From Cristatella mucedo (taxonomy: Eukaryota; Bryozoa; Phylactolaemata; Cristatellidae), in the NCBI GenBank assembly GCA_009760855.2, contig WPIO01000102.1, forward strand, positions 1,426,001 to 1,490,000: 64,000 bases of DNA, written 5' to 3'. The position numbers and the translations under genes were made by a program. Positions 1-8,988 of the stretch are shown here, in pieces (the first letter of the stretch is position 1; the number at the start of each line of letters is the position of its first letter). The notes below the pieces were generated by a model, which was not told the origin of the DNA, did not search any database, and was given only the letters and a program-made list of their open reading frames with translations.

Positions 1-150
1 GTGCGTTTTTTTATGGAATTTTTTCGTGAGCCAGATAGTCAAATTGGCTTTGTTTTGGGCTGGTTAACAATGGGTCAGGTGCTTTCTGCTGCTGTGTGTT
101 TTGTTGGAATTTTTGTAATGAAATCTGTATGGAAAAAAACAAACAAATAA
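1..150 (+). CDS. lgt: Prolipoprotein diacylglyceryl transferase, C-terminal part (cut by window edge)
   Basis: The reading frame open at the left edge gives 49 residues that match the end of Lgt, the inner-membrane enzyme that transfers diacylglycerol from phosphatidylglycerol to the lipobox cysteine of prelipoproteins. The visible signature is RFFMEFFREPDSQIGF followed by LTMGQ, and then a last membrane segment (about residues 28-43) with a short basic tail ending SVWKKTNK. The family has this R-x-x-x-E-x-x-R-E-P-D segment before its final transmembrane helix. The next gene starts inside the end of this one (ATG at 129), so the two are translationally coupled. The N-terminal part lies outside the window. 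Confidence 0.88.
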   Translation: MRFFMEFFREPDSQIGFVLGWLTMGQVLSAAVCFVGIFVMKSVWKKTNK

Positions 151-1109
151 GACTTGATAATTCTGATGCTTTGGCGTTAAATATAGCAAACAATTTGATG
201 AATAATTCCATGAATATTGTTATTGTGGAGAGTGAGAAAAAAATGCTTGAATTGGAGCAAAATTTATCATTTTTATTGCCAGCAAAAACTTCCATTTTTA
301 CCATTTCAGACGATGAGGCTTGCATGCTATATTTTAGACAATCTTTAATTGGCACAAGAATGAAAAAAGTGTCTGCATTGCAGAAGCTTTTATCTATGAA
401 TGATGGAGTTGCAATAGTGAACTATTGCAGTCTTTTTAAACGTCTTCCTCCTTTGAAAGTGTTTGATGGTTGTGCTATGCACATTGCTGCCGGCAAAGAT
501 ATTGATATGGATAAATTTTTACGTCATTTAATAGCGTGCGGATATGAAAGATGCGATGAGGTTAGGGAACCTTTTCACTGCGCTAGAAAGGGTGAGATTG
601 TTGATTTTTCTTACGATGCGGATTATGGATATAGATTGATGTGGAATGATGTTGCTTTGGAGAAAATTAATACATTAAATTTAATTTCTCAATTGCCAGA
701 AAAAAACATTAACGAGATAAACATATTGCCGCTTTTTGAATTTGTGTTAAATGACAAAACATCTAATTATTTTATGCAAAACACAAAGGCGCAATCCTTA
801 ATCAATTATCCTCTTGTTATGGAGAATGTTTTGGCTTTAAATCATACATTTGACTACTCTTTTTATTTGCCATTATTTTTTCCAGAAACATCTAATTTAT
901 TTGATTTTATTAAACCAGATTCTAGATTTTTTATTACAGCCAAATCTCAAGATGCAATTGAAGATTTTAGCATTAAAATATCTTCAAATTATCAAAATAT
1001 ATTTTTAGATTTTAGCACCATTTCTTTGTCGGATATTATGCTTTCTAAGCAGGAAATTTACAAAAATCTCTTCACTCAAGATCTTGTGCTTTATGAATAC
1101 TTTGGCTGA
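129..1109 (+). pseudogene. Mfd-like protein reduced to its N-terminal UvrB-interaction region
   Basis: This 326-residue protein resembles only the first third of transcription-repair coupling factor Mfd, an enzyme of about 1100 residues that removes stalled RNA polymerase and recruits UvrA. Visible Mfd-like points are the LEQNLSFLLPA segment, KRLPPL at about residues 104-109, the GYERCDEVREPF segment at 138-149 and RKGEIVDF at 153-160, which form the UvrB-like interaction fold. The RNA polymerase-interaction domain, the RecG-like helicase motor and the C-terminal domain are absent; the frame stops at 1109, abutting the convergent gene with no gap. ATG 129 is preferred as start because the frame can open upstream only inside lgt. 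It is either a degraded or partly duplicated mfd, or a stand-alone domain kept for another use. The family call is good; functionality is unknown. Confidence 0.7.
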
Positions 1110-1448
1110 TTATTTGCTTTTTTCTGACTGGTTGATATGCAATTTGATATCGTGGATAATTTTGGAGCCAAAATAGCTATTTACTGCATCAATAATATGT
1201 TTTTTTTGATAGTTAAGCTCGAAGGCCAAATTTACATCTCCATGTAGATGTAAAATACTACCTATTTTTGTTGATTTTATGGTTTTGGGCTGGTATTGTT
1301 CTGCAGTTTCTTTGCCTACTATTTCCGACCAATGCAGTAGAATGCGCGGATCCGCAAAGCCAGCACATTTGGCATGATTTTTAACTGCTTGGTGAAGTAT
1401 GGAGACAAGGCTTTTTGGGTAGCGATATTTGGTGGTTTTTTCTGTCAT
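1110..1448 (-). CDS. DUF721/DciA-family protein
   Basis: A small basic protein of 112 residues with the DUF721 core: a helix rich in leucine and histidine, then ILLHWSEIVGKETAEQYQPK, which corresponds to the conserved W-x-x-I-V-G segment, followed by a KH-like beta-alpha region (GSILHLHGDVNLAFELNYQK). DUF721 includes DciA, the ancestral loader of the replicative helicase DnaB in bacteria that lack DnaC. The ATG at 1448 is chosen; a TTG 20 codons upstream (1508) is possible, but the extra residues do not look like the family. It converges on the Mfd fragment with the stop codons adjacent. The exact role in this organism is inferred from the family. Confidence 0.7.
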   Translation of the reverse strand: MTEKTTKYRYPKSLVSILHQAVKNHAKCAGFADPRILLHWSEIVGKETAEQYQPKTIKSTKIGSILHLHGDVNLAFELNYQKKHIIDAVNSYFGSKIIHDIKLHINQSEKSK

Positions 1449-1580
1449 TTGGACTATTGCATTTGATGAAAACCATCCTTCGCTATTGTCCTTTGTGTTA
1501 TTTGTCAAGCTTGGATGTTTGGGGTTGACTTTTAGTCTGTTATTGTAAAAGTAAAACTTAATTATTGTGTAGTGGTGTTT

Positions 1581-2243
1581 ATGTGGTTTAAAAATTTAAT
1601 ATCTAAAATCGGTTTTGCAAATTTTTTCAGTTTGCTTTCCATGCTTATTTCTCTTACTTGTTTTGCCATGTTGGCCAGAATATCAAGTGAATATACCCAG
1701 TCCAAATTGCAAAATCAGCGGCCAAGGGTTATTATTGGTGAAGGAGGAGAGGTGAAGGTTGATCGCCGCTCTGATGCCATGAATTCTGCAGCTTATGATG
1801 GCATTTTAAGTGATATAGATAAAATTGTCGATCAAACACCTGATAGAAAAATTAAAGATGGCTCTATTGTGGAAAATGCCGCGGTTGAAGAATCTTCCGA
1901 CCCTGAAAATGCGGATGGCGCAACTGCTGAAGTTGCCGTGGTGCGCAATCATAAGGTTGAGCCATCTGTTGTTAGCGATAGATCTGGCGATATTGATGAA
2001 TTTAAAGATTTTTATAAGGCTCAAGTTGCAACCTTCGATAGTCATGGAGACGCATTGGCTTATTGGTTTAAAACAAGAAAAAACAACAAGCCTTACTTAG
2101 ATGATGTTCGTTATAGTGTTGATAAATTTGTGGTTGATGGAAAGGAATTGTTTAGGTTAAGACTTGTTTCGCGAGATAAAGAAGAAATTGAAAAACATTG
2201 TGCATTATTGAAAAAAAATAGGATTAACTGTTTTGTTGTTTAA
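1581..2243 (+). CDS. Membrane-anchored SPOR-domain protein
   Basis: A 220-residue protein with one N-terminal transmembrane segment (about residues 12-33), a low-complexity acidic linker, and a C-terminal domain of about 80 residues that reads as SPOR. It begins FYKAQVATFDSHGDALAYW and ends with a beta strand, a helix and a final strand (RLRLVSRDKEEIEKHCALL, then NCFVV). SPOR domains bind denuded glycan strands of septal peptidoglycan, so a periplasmic role in cell division or wall remodelling is likely. ATG 1581 is preferred over the GTG at 1572. The next gene starts only 5 bases after the stop, so the two probably share a transcript. Confidence 0.72.
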   Translation: MWFKNLISKIGFANFFSLLSMLISLTCFAMLARISSEYTQSKLQNQRPRVIIGEGGEVKVDRRSDAMNSAAYDGILSDIDKIVDQTPDRKIKDGSIVENAAVEESSDPENADGATAEVAVVRNHKVEPSVVSDRSGDIDEFKDFYKAQVATFDSHGDALAYWFKTRKNNKPYLDDVRYSVDKFVVDGKELFRLRLVSRDKEEIEKHCALLKKNRINCFVV

Positions 2244-2248
2244 TTATT

Positions 2249-2776
2249 ATGTCCGGAGGATTGAGGTTGTTTGAAAGTGAATCTGAGGTTTGGATTTTTG
2301 CGAAAAATCTTGAGTTGGTGATGAGTGCTATCTTGGTTTTTGTTACTCGTGATGCCAAAATAAGACCAGTTTTTTCTGCCGCTGACTTGCGCAATAGAAT
2401 TGCCGATCGCGACAAAATAAGTTTTGACAAATTGTTTAATATGGGCGGCATGATGACAATAGTTACTTTGGTTTGCAGATTGTTGCCCAATGAATCTTGC
2501 AGGATTGTTGCCAATGGTGGCATTAAGGAAATTAATGTAGACGAGTCTTCCAAAGATGTTTCTATCGTTCAGGATGGAGCGATTTTTTCTGGAGATGTAG
2601 ATCTATTGGCAGTTCTTTTAAAGAAGGCTTTATTTGATTATTATGCAAAACATTTAATTGAAGCAAAAAAGAAAAAAGCAGAAAATTTACGTATCGTAAA
2701 AATTTCAAATGCAGCATTAGAGCGAGCAGCTCAAGAATTTAAAAATCATCACACCAGAAGCGGGAAATCTTTTTAA
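2249..2776 (+). CDS. Hypothetical protein, 175 residues
   Basis: I do not recognise the family. The protein has no signal peptide or clear membrane segment. It has an N-terminal alpha/beta-looking region (EVWIFAKNLELVMSAILVFV), a central stretch with a possible beta hairpin, and a lysine-rich C-terminal helix (HLIEAKKKKAENLRIVK). It follows the SPOR-domain gene by 5 bases and probably belongs to the same transcript. A degraded copy of about 50 bases of its 3' end sits downstream at 2820-2868. Codon use and base composition match the neighbours, which supports a real gene. Confidence 0.55.
   Translation: MSGGLRLFESESEVWIFAKNLELVMSAILVFVTRDAKIRPVFSAADLRNRIADRDKISFDKLFNMGGMMTIVTLVCRLLPNESCRIVANGGIKEINVDESSKDVSIVQDGAIFSGDVDLLAVLLKKALFDYYAKHLIEAKKKKAENLRIVKISNAALERAAQEFKNHHTRSGKSF
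2682..2730 (+). repeat. Direct repeat copy A (inside 3' end of the 2249-2776 gene)
   Basis: This stretch aligns without gaps to 2820-2868, 138 bases downstream, with roughly a dozen mismatches in 49 bases. Shared cores are AAAATTT, ATCG, TTTCAAATGCAGCA and GAGCAG. Copy A codes for the end of the unknown protein (NLRIVKISNAALERA). Confidence 0.6.
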
Positions 2777-3707
2777 TATTTGTTGGCTTGTTTGAAAAAT
2801 TTTATCTGTTTGGCGGGTGAAAATTTGTGCATCGCAAAACTTTCAAATGCAGCACTATAGTGAGCAGATTAAATAGACCGAACCCCTTCTTCTGATTCTT
2901 TTTTGCGGGATTGTTTAAGATTTATCATAGTGTGTTGAGTTGGGCATGTGTTTTTTTGGTTTAAGTAATCACTTATTTGTTGATTGAATTTTAGATTTTG
3001 TCACGTGTTTGAACGATACCATTGCAATTTCTGTATAATTTATGGTTGGTTTGATTGTGATCTATAGATATGTTGAACGTTAATGCTTTATTATACTATG
3101 TTTTAATTATAATTACCAAATGGCGATGAGTTTTTTTGGCAAGGTCGTCTAATGTATTTATGGCATGCTTGATTCTTTTTTAATCATGATTTATCTTGGT
3201 CATTTTCATAATAATCATAGCTCAAATTGTGTTTTGGCCTGCATGACTTGAGTGTATTTATTGATTATAATAATTAAATTTTTTCACATGGATCATGCTC
3301 TATGGCATGCGCATAAAAAGGTGTATTGTGTTTTTTATCAGTTGTCCGCTATATTCAAACCTTCTTGCTGCGAGTAAAATGTTTCTTGGTTTGGGTTTTC
3401 TGAATTGCGTTCGGCTATGTATTTTTTTTGCTGCGACTTATTTGGTGTTGGGTTGTACTGCGTTCATTTGCAGTTGCGGTAATTATTTATAATAAATAAG
3501 TGTATAAATTATTGTGGAAGTTGTTCAAGATAAATCTTTTCATGGTGCATTTTTGCTATGTATTTACTTCGCGATAATAATTCGTTGTTGTTTGTTTGAA
3601 TTGTTGGATGCTGATTGATTTTTCGCTCCGTTGCTTATGGTTTGTGGGCTTTGATGTGTGTTTGGTGGTAAAATTTTGTGTGAGGATAAAATTGGCCAAT
3701 ACCAATT
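2777..3707. other. Intergenic region of 931 bases with a decayed repeat copy
   Basis: No convincing gene is visible. Bases 2820-2868 are a degenerate copy of the 3' end of the upstream gene (positions 2682-2730), which suggests a small tandem duplication that has decayed. A 65-codon frame at 3295-3492 is cysteine- and phenylalanine-rich and has no recognisable motif. The region lies between a plus-strand gene end and the end of the minus-strand yidC operon, so it need not hold promoters. Confidence 0.55.
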
Positions 3708-5087
3708 CTATGATCTTTTTTTATTTTTTTTATATTCACAAAAATCAATTACATCTTTGGCAGCTGTAGATAAAATACGCCATTCTTCTTTTGGCTGCAT
3801 TTCTGCTATCTTGTTATTTGCCATAATTGCCATATTACGTGCCTCATTACATTGTTCTTGCAGCATGTAGTATTGAGATTTTGCAATCAATGAAGCTACA
3901 CTTTTACCAGTTTTGCCGTATAGTGCAGAAAGCAATAAATAATCCTCCGTCTCTTCTTCGGATTCTTGTATTTTTTTCTCTAATATTTCTATTGCTTGTT
4001 TTAAATATCTTTCATCTTGAGCTGTTGCCAGAATGTTGATTTTATTTGCAGCTATGTGTTGATTGTTGCTGGTTGATATTGCCTTGTTGTACATTTCAAT
4101 GGCCTCATTATCCTTGCCCATATTTATTAGAATTTCTGCAATTGTGACCATGAAGAATGGGTCGTTTGGCTGGATTTTAAGTGCTGCTTCAAGGGTTTTG
4201 ATGGCCTCGTTGTGCTGTTGCGTTTTGTATAATTTGTGTGCTTCAAAGTATAATTTATTTATCTCTATATCATTTTTATCCAAACATACTGTGTTTGTTA
4301 GATCTGGTAAAAAATCAACACCATTAAAGCCGTTTATTTTGTGCTGAATTCTGCGTAATTGTTTTTGCATTAGGCAGTCATTTTTATCCCAGGTAATTTC
4401 TTGCACCTTCGTAGCAAGTCTCATTGCACCAACTCTTTCCATTGGCATGGGATGGGTGTAGAAATATTTCATAGTTTCTGCGTATTCTGGCTCTGTTTGG
4501 CCAAAATAATTCATCAAACGATAGAGTCCATCGGTTGGCTTATGAATTTTTTGCAGATAATCAATAGCGACTAAATCAGCTTCAGATTCTGCATCTCTGC
4601 TGTACTGAAGTTTATTCATCATTAGAGCACTAATTGCTATTTGCGGTACTATTGCAATGGCAGACATAAGCATTGGTGCGGCGGCTCCCAGTCCTAAAAA
4701 CATAATAGAAGTTAGAGCCGCGGCCACAATTGCGGAGTCCTTTTGCTCCTCTTCTTTAACTATCATTCTTAGCAAATGTTGTTGTTTTATATGGCCTATT
4801 TCATGCGCTAAAACACCTCTAATAATATTAATATCGTCAGCAAACATCAGCAATCCGCTGTTGATAAATATTTGATTATTATAAACAAATGCATTGATTT
4901 CATCACTTTTAATTAAAAACAATTTTGTTTTATCTTTATTTATTTTGGCTAAATCTAATATAGGTGCCATTAGATTTATGATAAAGCTCTCAGTTTCAAT
5001 ATCTCTAATAACGGTTATTCTTTCGGCCAATAGTGGCTTGATGTTAAAAATTAACATCAAGGCTGCTAATGTTAAAGTTCCGCGCAT
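3708..5087 (-). CDS. Periplasmic M48-family metalloprotease with TPR repeats (BepA-like)
   Basis: A 459-residue exported zinc protease. Residues 1-21 form a signal peptide ending LLA. The catalytic HEIGH motif is at residues 95-99, and the third zinc ligand is in the RDAESEADLVAID segment (glutamate about 169). Two hydrophobic stretches lie between them, as in many M48 proteins. From about residue 270 the protein is built of TPR-like helices (AHKLYKTQQHNEAIKTLEAA, then PNDPFFMVTIAEILINMGKD). This order matches BepA/YfgC, which degrades or rescues stalled outer-membrane proteins at the BAM machinery. It lies 2 bases after the SNase-like gene and downstream of yidC on the same strand, an arrangement consistent with envelope quality control. 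The family call is strong; the BepA-like role is inferred. Confidence 0.85.
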   Translation of the reverse strand: MRGTLTLAALMLIFNIKPLLAERITVIRDIETESFIINLMAPILDLAKINKDKTKLFLIKSDEINAFVYNNQIFINSGLLMFADDINIIRGVLAHEIGHIKQQHLLRMIVKEEEQKDSAIVAAALTSIMFLGLGAAAPMLMSAIAIVPQIAISALMMNKLQYSRDAESEADLVAIDYLQKIHKPTDGLYRLMNYFGQTEPEYAETMKYFYTHPMPMERVGAMRLATKVQEITWDKNDCLMQKQLRRIQHKINGFNGVDFLPDLTNTVCLDKNDIEINKLYFEAHKLYKTQQHNEAIKTLEAALKIQPNDPFFMVTIAEILINMGKDNEAIEMYNKAISTSNNQHIAANKINILATAQDERYLKQAIEILEKKIQESEEETEDYLLLSALYGKTGKSVASLIAKSQYYMLQEQCNEARNMAIMANNKIAEMQPKEEWRILSTAAKDVIDFCEYKKNKKRS

Positions 5088-5089
5088 TT

Positions 5090-5611
5090 CTATCTAGTGT
5101 AGGTAAATGTTTTCTGATCTTTTAGTAGGTCGCACCAGTTTGCAAGTTTTGCTTTGTGATCTCTTGGCTGTACTAGTTTTTCATTAAGTAGTTTTGCCGA
5201 TAGACTATCGGTGTTTACAAAAATTATGCCATACGCAATTCCTTCTTCTATTTTATTTATTTTTAACTCCAGATTGTTGCTAAAGGATAAAATATTTACA
5301 ATTCTGGAATTAAGTATGTTGCTTAATTTTATCTCGCAGTTTGGTGCGATTTTATCTCCACTGGGATATATTACATCATCCAATTTAACAGTAAATTCAC
5401 CTCTTTCGCTGCGAAATTTTACCAAATTACTGTCGTCTGAAACGGCCACAAGGTGGGCACGAAATTTTTCAGGATTGGCGAAATATTGCTTACCCTTGGT
5501 AAATCTATAAACAAACGAAGATATTATAAATATTACAACTAATGCAAAGGTTCTTCCATACCATAAGCGTAGGGCTGTATCTATAATTCTTTCTGCTGAT
5601 ATTTTAATCAT
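5090..5611 (-). CDS. Membrane-anchored protein with a divergent SNase-like (thermonuclease) fold
   Basis: A 173-residue protein with one transmembrane helix at about residues 20-38, then a domain of about 125 residues whose spacing resembles staphylococcal-nuclease-like OB folds. HLVAVSDDSNLVKF is in the position of the DGDT strand, VKLDDVIYPSG resembles the VRL-x-GID-x-PE segment, and a late AKLLNEKLVQPR resembles the L-x-x-G-x-A helix region. The usual catalytic arginine and glutamate are not evident, so nuclease activity is doubtful. The start overlaps the end of yidC by 8 bases, so translation is coupled, and the protease gene follows after 2 bases. The fold assignment is tentative. Confidence 0.5.
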   Translation of the reverse strand: MIKISAERIIDTALRLWYGRTFALVVIFIISSFVYRFTKGKQYFANPEKFRAHLVAVSDDSNLVKFRSERGEFTVKLDDVIYPSGDKIAPNCEIKLSNILNSRIVNILSFSNNLELKINKIEEGIAYGIIFVNTDSLSAKLLNEKLVQPRDHKAKLANWCDLLKDQKTFTYTR

Positions 5612-7292
5612 TTTTTCTATTTATCATCTTATTGATAAGTTGTTGAATTATGCTAAACAAGTTGCCAACAACCCAATAAAGAACTAATCCAGATGGAAAT
5701 GAGGCAAAAATAAAAGTAAAAATTAAAGGCAGATAAAGCATCATTTTTGCCTGACTGCTATCCGATGTTAGGTTTAGGCTGCCCATTTTTTGTTGAATAA
5801 ACATGGTTAATCCCATAAGCATTGGCAATACTCCAATTGCAAGCATGGAAGGAAGTTTGATTGGAATTAATCCAAATAAATTAAGAGCCGAAAGCCTATC
5901 GGGAGCGGCAAGATCTGCTATCCACCAAATAAAAGGACTGTGACGCATTTCTATGGAAACATATAAAACCTTATATAGGGCAAAAAATATTGGAATTTGA
6001 AGTACAATTGGTAAAATTCCAGCCAAGGGATTTATTGCCTCCTTTCTATATAAATCAATTAATTCTTTGTTTAGTTGTTCTTTATTTTCCTTAAATTGTT
6101 CCTTAAGTTGAGCCATCTTTGGTGTCAGTTTTTTTATTTTATCCATTGTTCTCTGAGACTTATTTGCCAAAGGAAGCAAGGCAAATCTTGTCATGATGGT
6201 CATTATTACTATCGCAATTCCATAGTTATTGCAAAGCTTATTTAGCCACCTTAAAAGCAGTAAAACAGGTTTTGCGGCAAAATACATTATACCAAAATCT
6301 ATGGCTCTATCAAATAATTTTATTGAATGCTCCTTGCTGTAGGCATCAAGTACGTCTACATTTTTTGCACCCAAGAAAATCATGCTTTTAAATGATTTTT
6401 GAGTTTGCGGTTTTATTGATTGTGAGGCACCAATTGCATTGACTCTGATTGTTTTTCCAGTGGCATTATCTAGAATTGCTCTGCCCATAGAGGTTTTTTC
6501 TGCCGGAATTATGGCAGTTAGCCAGTATTTATCTGAAATTCCAACCCAAGAATCTGCTTTTATATCCTTTTGAATTACCTTTTCTTTGGTTATTTGTTTA
6601 TAAGAAATTTCCTCTAGATTTTCACCAAAAACGCCAGAAATTCCCTCAAAAGATTCTGATGAAACTTGCTCCGCTGATGACCTAGTAATTCTGGAGTATG
6701 GCTCTGCAGTAATGGTGCTTTGCGAATGATTCGAAACAATTTGCTCTAGGTGAAGCATGTATTTATCATCCAGATCTCCCTTTATTATAAATTTTTGCCC
6801 ATTTTTATTCTGATGCTCTAATTGAAAGCTGGTTTCATTTGCATCTCCAATTAAATTCCAAATAGTATTCTTATTTGGCAGTGCCATTCTCTCGTTTTCG
6901 CTTCCAGCCGTCCAGCCTATTGTTACATATTGTTTTATTTTATCCCCTCTGTCTCCCAATAAAGTTACCTCTTCTTCGCCAATTATATCTGCTTTGTAGT
7001 CTATTAATTTAGCAGTTCTTATTACTGCTCCATGATTGGATATTTCAACTGATATCTTAGAATTTTTTAGCTTTATAATTTGCTCCGGAACTGTTTCTGA
7101 TTTATCTATTTTTACAATAGATGCACTTTCTTCCGTTATTTTTTCATCGGATATTTTTTCCGACTGCATTGTTGCGGGTTTTTTTGTTGCAACTGGCGGA
7201 AAAATAATTTGCCATCCAACCAAAAAAGCGGTTGTTAAAAGCACGGTAATGGCAAGCCTAATCATGCCGTTTTGATCTTCTTGATTGTACAT
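5604..7292 (-). CDS. yidC: Membrane protein insertase YidC
   Basis: A 562-residue YidC of the Gram-negative type. There is an N-terminal membrane anchor (about residues 10-27), a large periplasmic beta-rich domain (about 60-340), and the conserved C-terminal insertase core from about 350 with five membrane segments. Recognisable points are RFALLPLANKSQRTMDKIKK, the cytoplasmic coiled hairpin (KMAQLKEQFKENKEQLNKE), AINPLAGILPIVLQIPIFFA and the final FPSGLVLYWVVGNLFSIIQQ. YidC inserts small membrane proteins alone and works with the Sec translocon for others. It is the first gene of a three-gene minus-strand cluster. The usual rnpA and rpmH neighbours are absent, in line with scattered operons in this genome. 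Confidence 0.97.
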   Translation of the reverse strand: MYNQEDQNGMIRLAITVLLTTAFLVGWQIIFPPVATKKPATMQSEKISDEKITEESASIVKIDKSETVPEQIIKLKNSKISVEISNHGAVIRTAKLIDYKADIIGEEEVTLLGDRGDKIKQYVTIGWTAGSENERMALPNKNTIWNLIGDANETSFQLEHQNKNGQKFIIKGDLDDKYMLHLEQIVSNHSQSTITAEPYSRITRSSAEQVSSESFEGISGVFGENLEEISYKQITKEKVIQKDIKADSWVGISDKYWLTAIIPAEKTSMGRAILDNATGKTIRVNAIGASQSIKPQTQKSFKSMIFLGAKNVDVLDAYSKEHSIKLFDRAIDFGIMYFAAKPVLLLLRWLNKLCNNYGIAIVIMTIMTRFALLPLANKSQRTMDKIKKLTPKMAQLKEQFKENKEQLNKELIDLYRKEAINPLAGILPIVLQIPIFFALYKVLYVSIEMRHSPFIWWIADLAAPDRLSALNLFGLIPIKLPSMLAIGVLPMLMGLTMFIQQKMGSLNLTSDSSQAKMMLYLPLIFTFIFASFPSGLVLYWVVGNLFSIIQQLINKMINRKND

Positions 7293-7477
7293 TATTATAT
7301 ATATTATATCTCTGTAATATTGCGATTTTTACATCACCTCTTCGGTCTGATTATTTGTGATAATTTTATTTGCAAGTTGCTTATTTTTATCTTTTTTTGT
7401 CAATTTGTAGATATTTTTTCTTTACTTTAAAAAACATGCTTAATAGCAGGCTTTAGACCACTTTAATTGGTGACTTT

Positions 7478-7561
7478 GCGGATGTGGTGAAATGGCAGAC
7501 ACACTAGGTTTAGGTCCTAGCGACGCGAGTCGTGGGGGTTCAAGTCCCTCCATCCGCACCA
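7478..7561 (+). tRNA. tRNA-Leu (anticodon TAG)
   Basis: The acceptor stem is GCGGATG with CATCCGC, the anticodon stem CTAGG/CCTAG encloses the loop TTTAGGT with anticodon TAG, there is a class II variable arm, and the T-loop is GTTCAAGTC. The CCA end is encoded (7559-7561). It lies between the start of the yidC operon and tig. Confidence 0.96.
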
Positions 7562-7623
7562 AATTTGACTATCTTTTGTGATCATTTATATATTTATTTC
7601 TATCAATTCTCTAGACTTATTTT

Positions 7624-8976
7624 ATGCAATTAATTCACAAATCTAACGAAAAGCTAACAATAACTTACGATTTTATCATGTCCAAAGCCTCTTTCGATGC
7701 CGCGATGGATTCTGCTGCAAAATTAATGACAGAAACGGTTAGAGTCGATGGCTTTCGAAAGGGTCACGCCCCTTTAGATGTTGTAAAGAAGCGTCACGCT
7801 AAGGATTTAATAGAAAAGGTTGTTATTGGTGGCGTAAATAACGCCATTGATTCTGAAGTTAAGGCAAAGAATTACAATTTAGCAACTTCTCCAAAAATTA
7901 ACAATATATCAGAAGTTGATTTTTTCTCTCAAGATGGATTTACTTTAACAATTGTTTTGGAGCTTCGCCCAGAAGTGGAAAAGATTGATCTCTCATCCTT
8001 TACTATCGAGTCTCCAAAGCTAAAACTTGAAGATGGTGCGATTGAAAAAGAATTATTGGAAGTTCAGAAGAGTTTCTCTAAAGCTAAAAAAATAGAAGAA
8101 GATAGAGATTCTGTTGCCGGTGATATTATCAATATCGATTTTACTGGATATATTGGTGCCCCTGATTTTGCTGAGAAATTTGCGGGAGGTGAGGGTAATA
8201 ATTATCTTTTAGAATTAGGCTCTGGCTCTTTTATTCCTGGTTTCGAAGATCAGCTAATTGGCAAAAGAATTAATGACGAAGTGGATGTTAAAGTCACCTT
8301 TCCAAAAGAATACCATAAAGAAGATTTAAGTGGAGCCGAGGCCTTATTTAAAGTTAAAATAAACTCATTGCATGTTAAAGAGCTTCCTGCTTTGGATGAA
8401 AATTTGGCAAAAATGGTTGGAATGGAATCAATCGATGATCTAAAGAATGCCATCAAAAAAAGAGCTGAAGAAAGTTACGACGTAGCGGTTTTTGATATCA
8501 ACAAGAAAAAGATTTTGGACATGATTCTAGAGAAATATCCATTCGACTTGCCGCCTTCCATTCTTAATGCGGAAATAGAAAGACAGAAGGAAGCTCAAAA
8601 AAAACATCTTGAGGAATGTAAGGATGATGGACATAATCATGCCCATCAAACCGAAGATGAAATTATTAAATCTTGTGAAAATAGCTTGAGAACAATATAT
8701 CTATTACAGCACTTCATACAGTCACAATCTATTTCTGTGGCCAAAGAGGAATTCGAGGCAGTTATAGAGCGTCAGGCTCTTTATCGCGGATTGGGCGATT
8801 ATCGCATGTTGCTAGATCTTTATGAAAAAAACGCCAAAGCCAAAAGAGGGGTCTATGCAATGATTGAAGAAAACAAGGCGGTTGAATACATTTTGTCTCA
8901 GGTAAAAAAAGTTGAACCATCTCTAACTAAAGAGCAATTTGATGAATATTTAAAACAACAAAGAACTGCCATTTAA
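7624..8976 (+). CDS. tig: Trigger factor, ribosome-associated chaperone
   Basis: A 450-residue trigger factor. The N-terminal ribosome-binding domain carries VRVDGFRKGHAPLDVVKKRH, the counterpart of the G-F-R-x-G-K-x-P signature. An FKBP-type prolyl isomerase domain lies at about 155-240 (AGDIINIDFTGYIG and ELGSGSFIPGFEDQLIG), followed by the helical C-terminal cradle with a histidine-rich insert (DDGHNHAHQTED, about residues 336-347). It binds nascent chains at the ribosome exit. The next gene begins 12 bases downstream. clpP and clpX, the common followers of tig, are not here. Confidence 0.96.
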   Translation: MQLIHKSNEKLTITYDFIMSKASFDAAMDSAAKLMTETVRVDGFRKGHAPLDVVKKRHAKDLIEKVVIGGVNNAIDSEVKAKNYNLATSPKINNISEVDFFSQDGFTLTIVLELRPEVEKIDLSSFTIESPKLKLEDGAIEKELLEVQKSFSKAKKIEEDRDSVAGDIINIDFTGYIGAPDFAEKFAGGEGNNYLLELGSGSFIPGFEDQLIGKRINDEVDVKVTFPKEYHKEDLSGAEALFKVKINSLHVKELPALDENLAKMVGMESIDDLKNAIKKRAEESYDVAVFDINKKKILDMILEKYPFDLPPSILNAEIERQKEAQKKHLEECKDDGHNHAHQTEDEIIKSCENSLRTIYLLQHFIQSQSISVAKEEFEAVIERQALYRGLGDYRMLLDLYEKNAKAKRGVYAMIEENKAVEYILSQVKKVEPSLTKEQFDEYLKQQRTAI

Positions 8977-8988
8977 TTTAAATTTACC

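Noticed and set aside
3295-3492. 65-codon plus-strand frame rich in Cys and Phe
   Set aside because: No motif, no ribosome-binding context, and composition like random AT-rich DNA.
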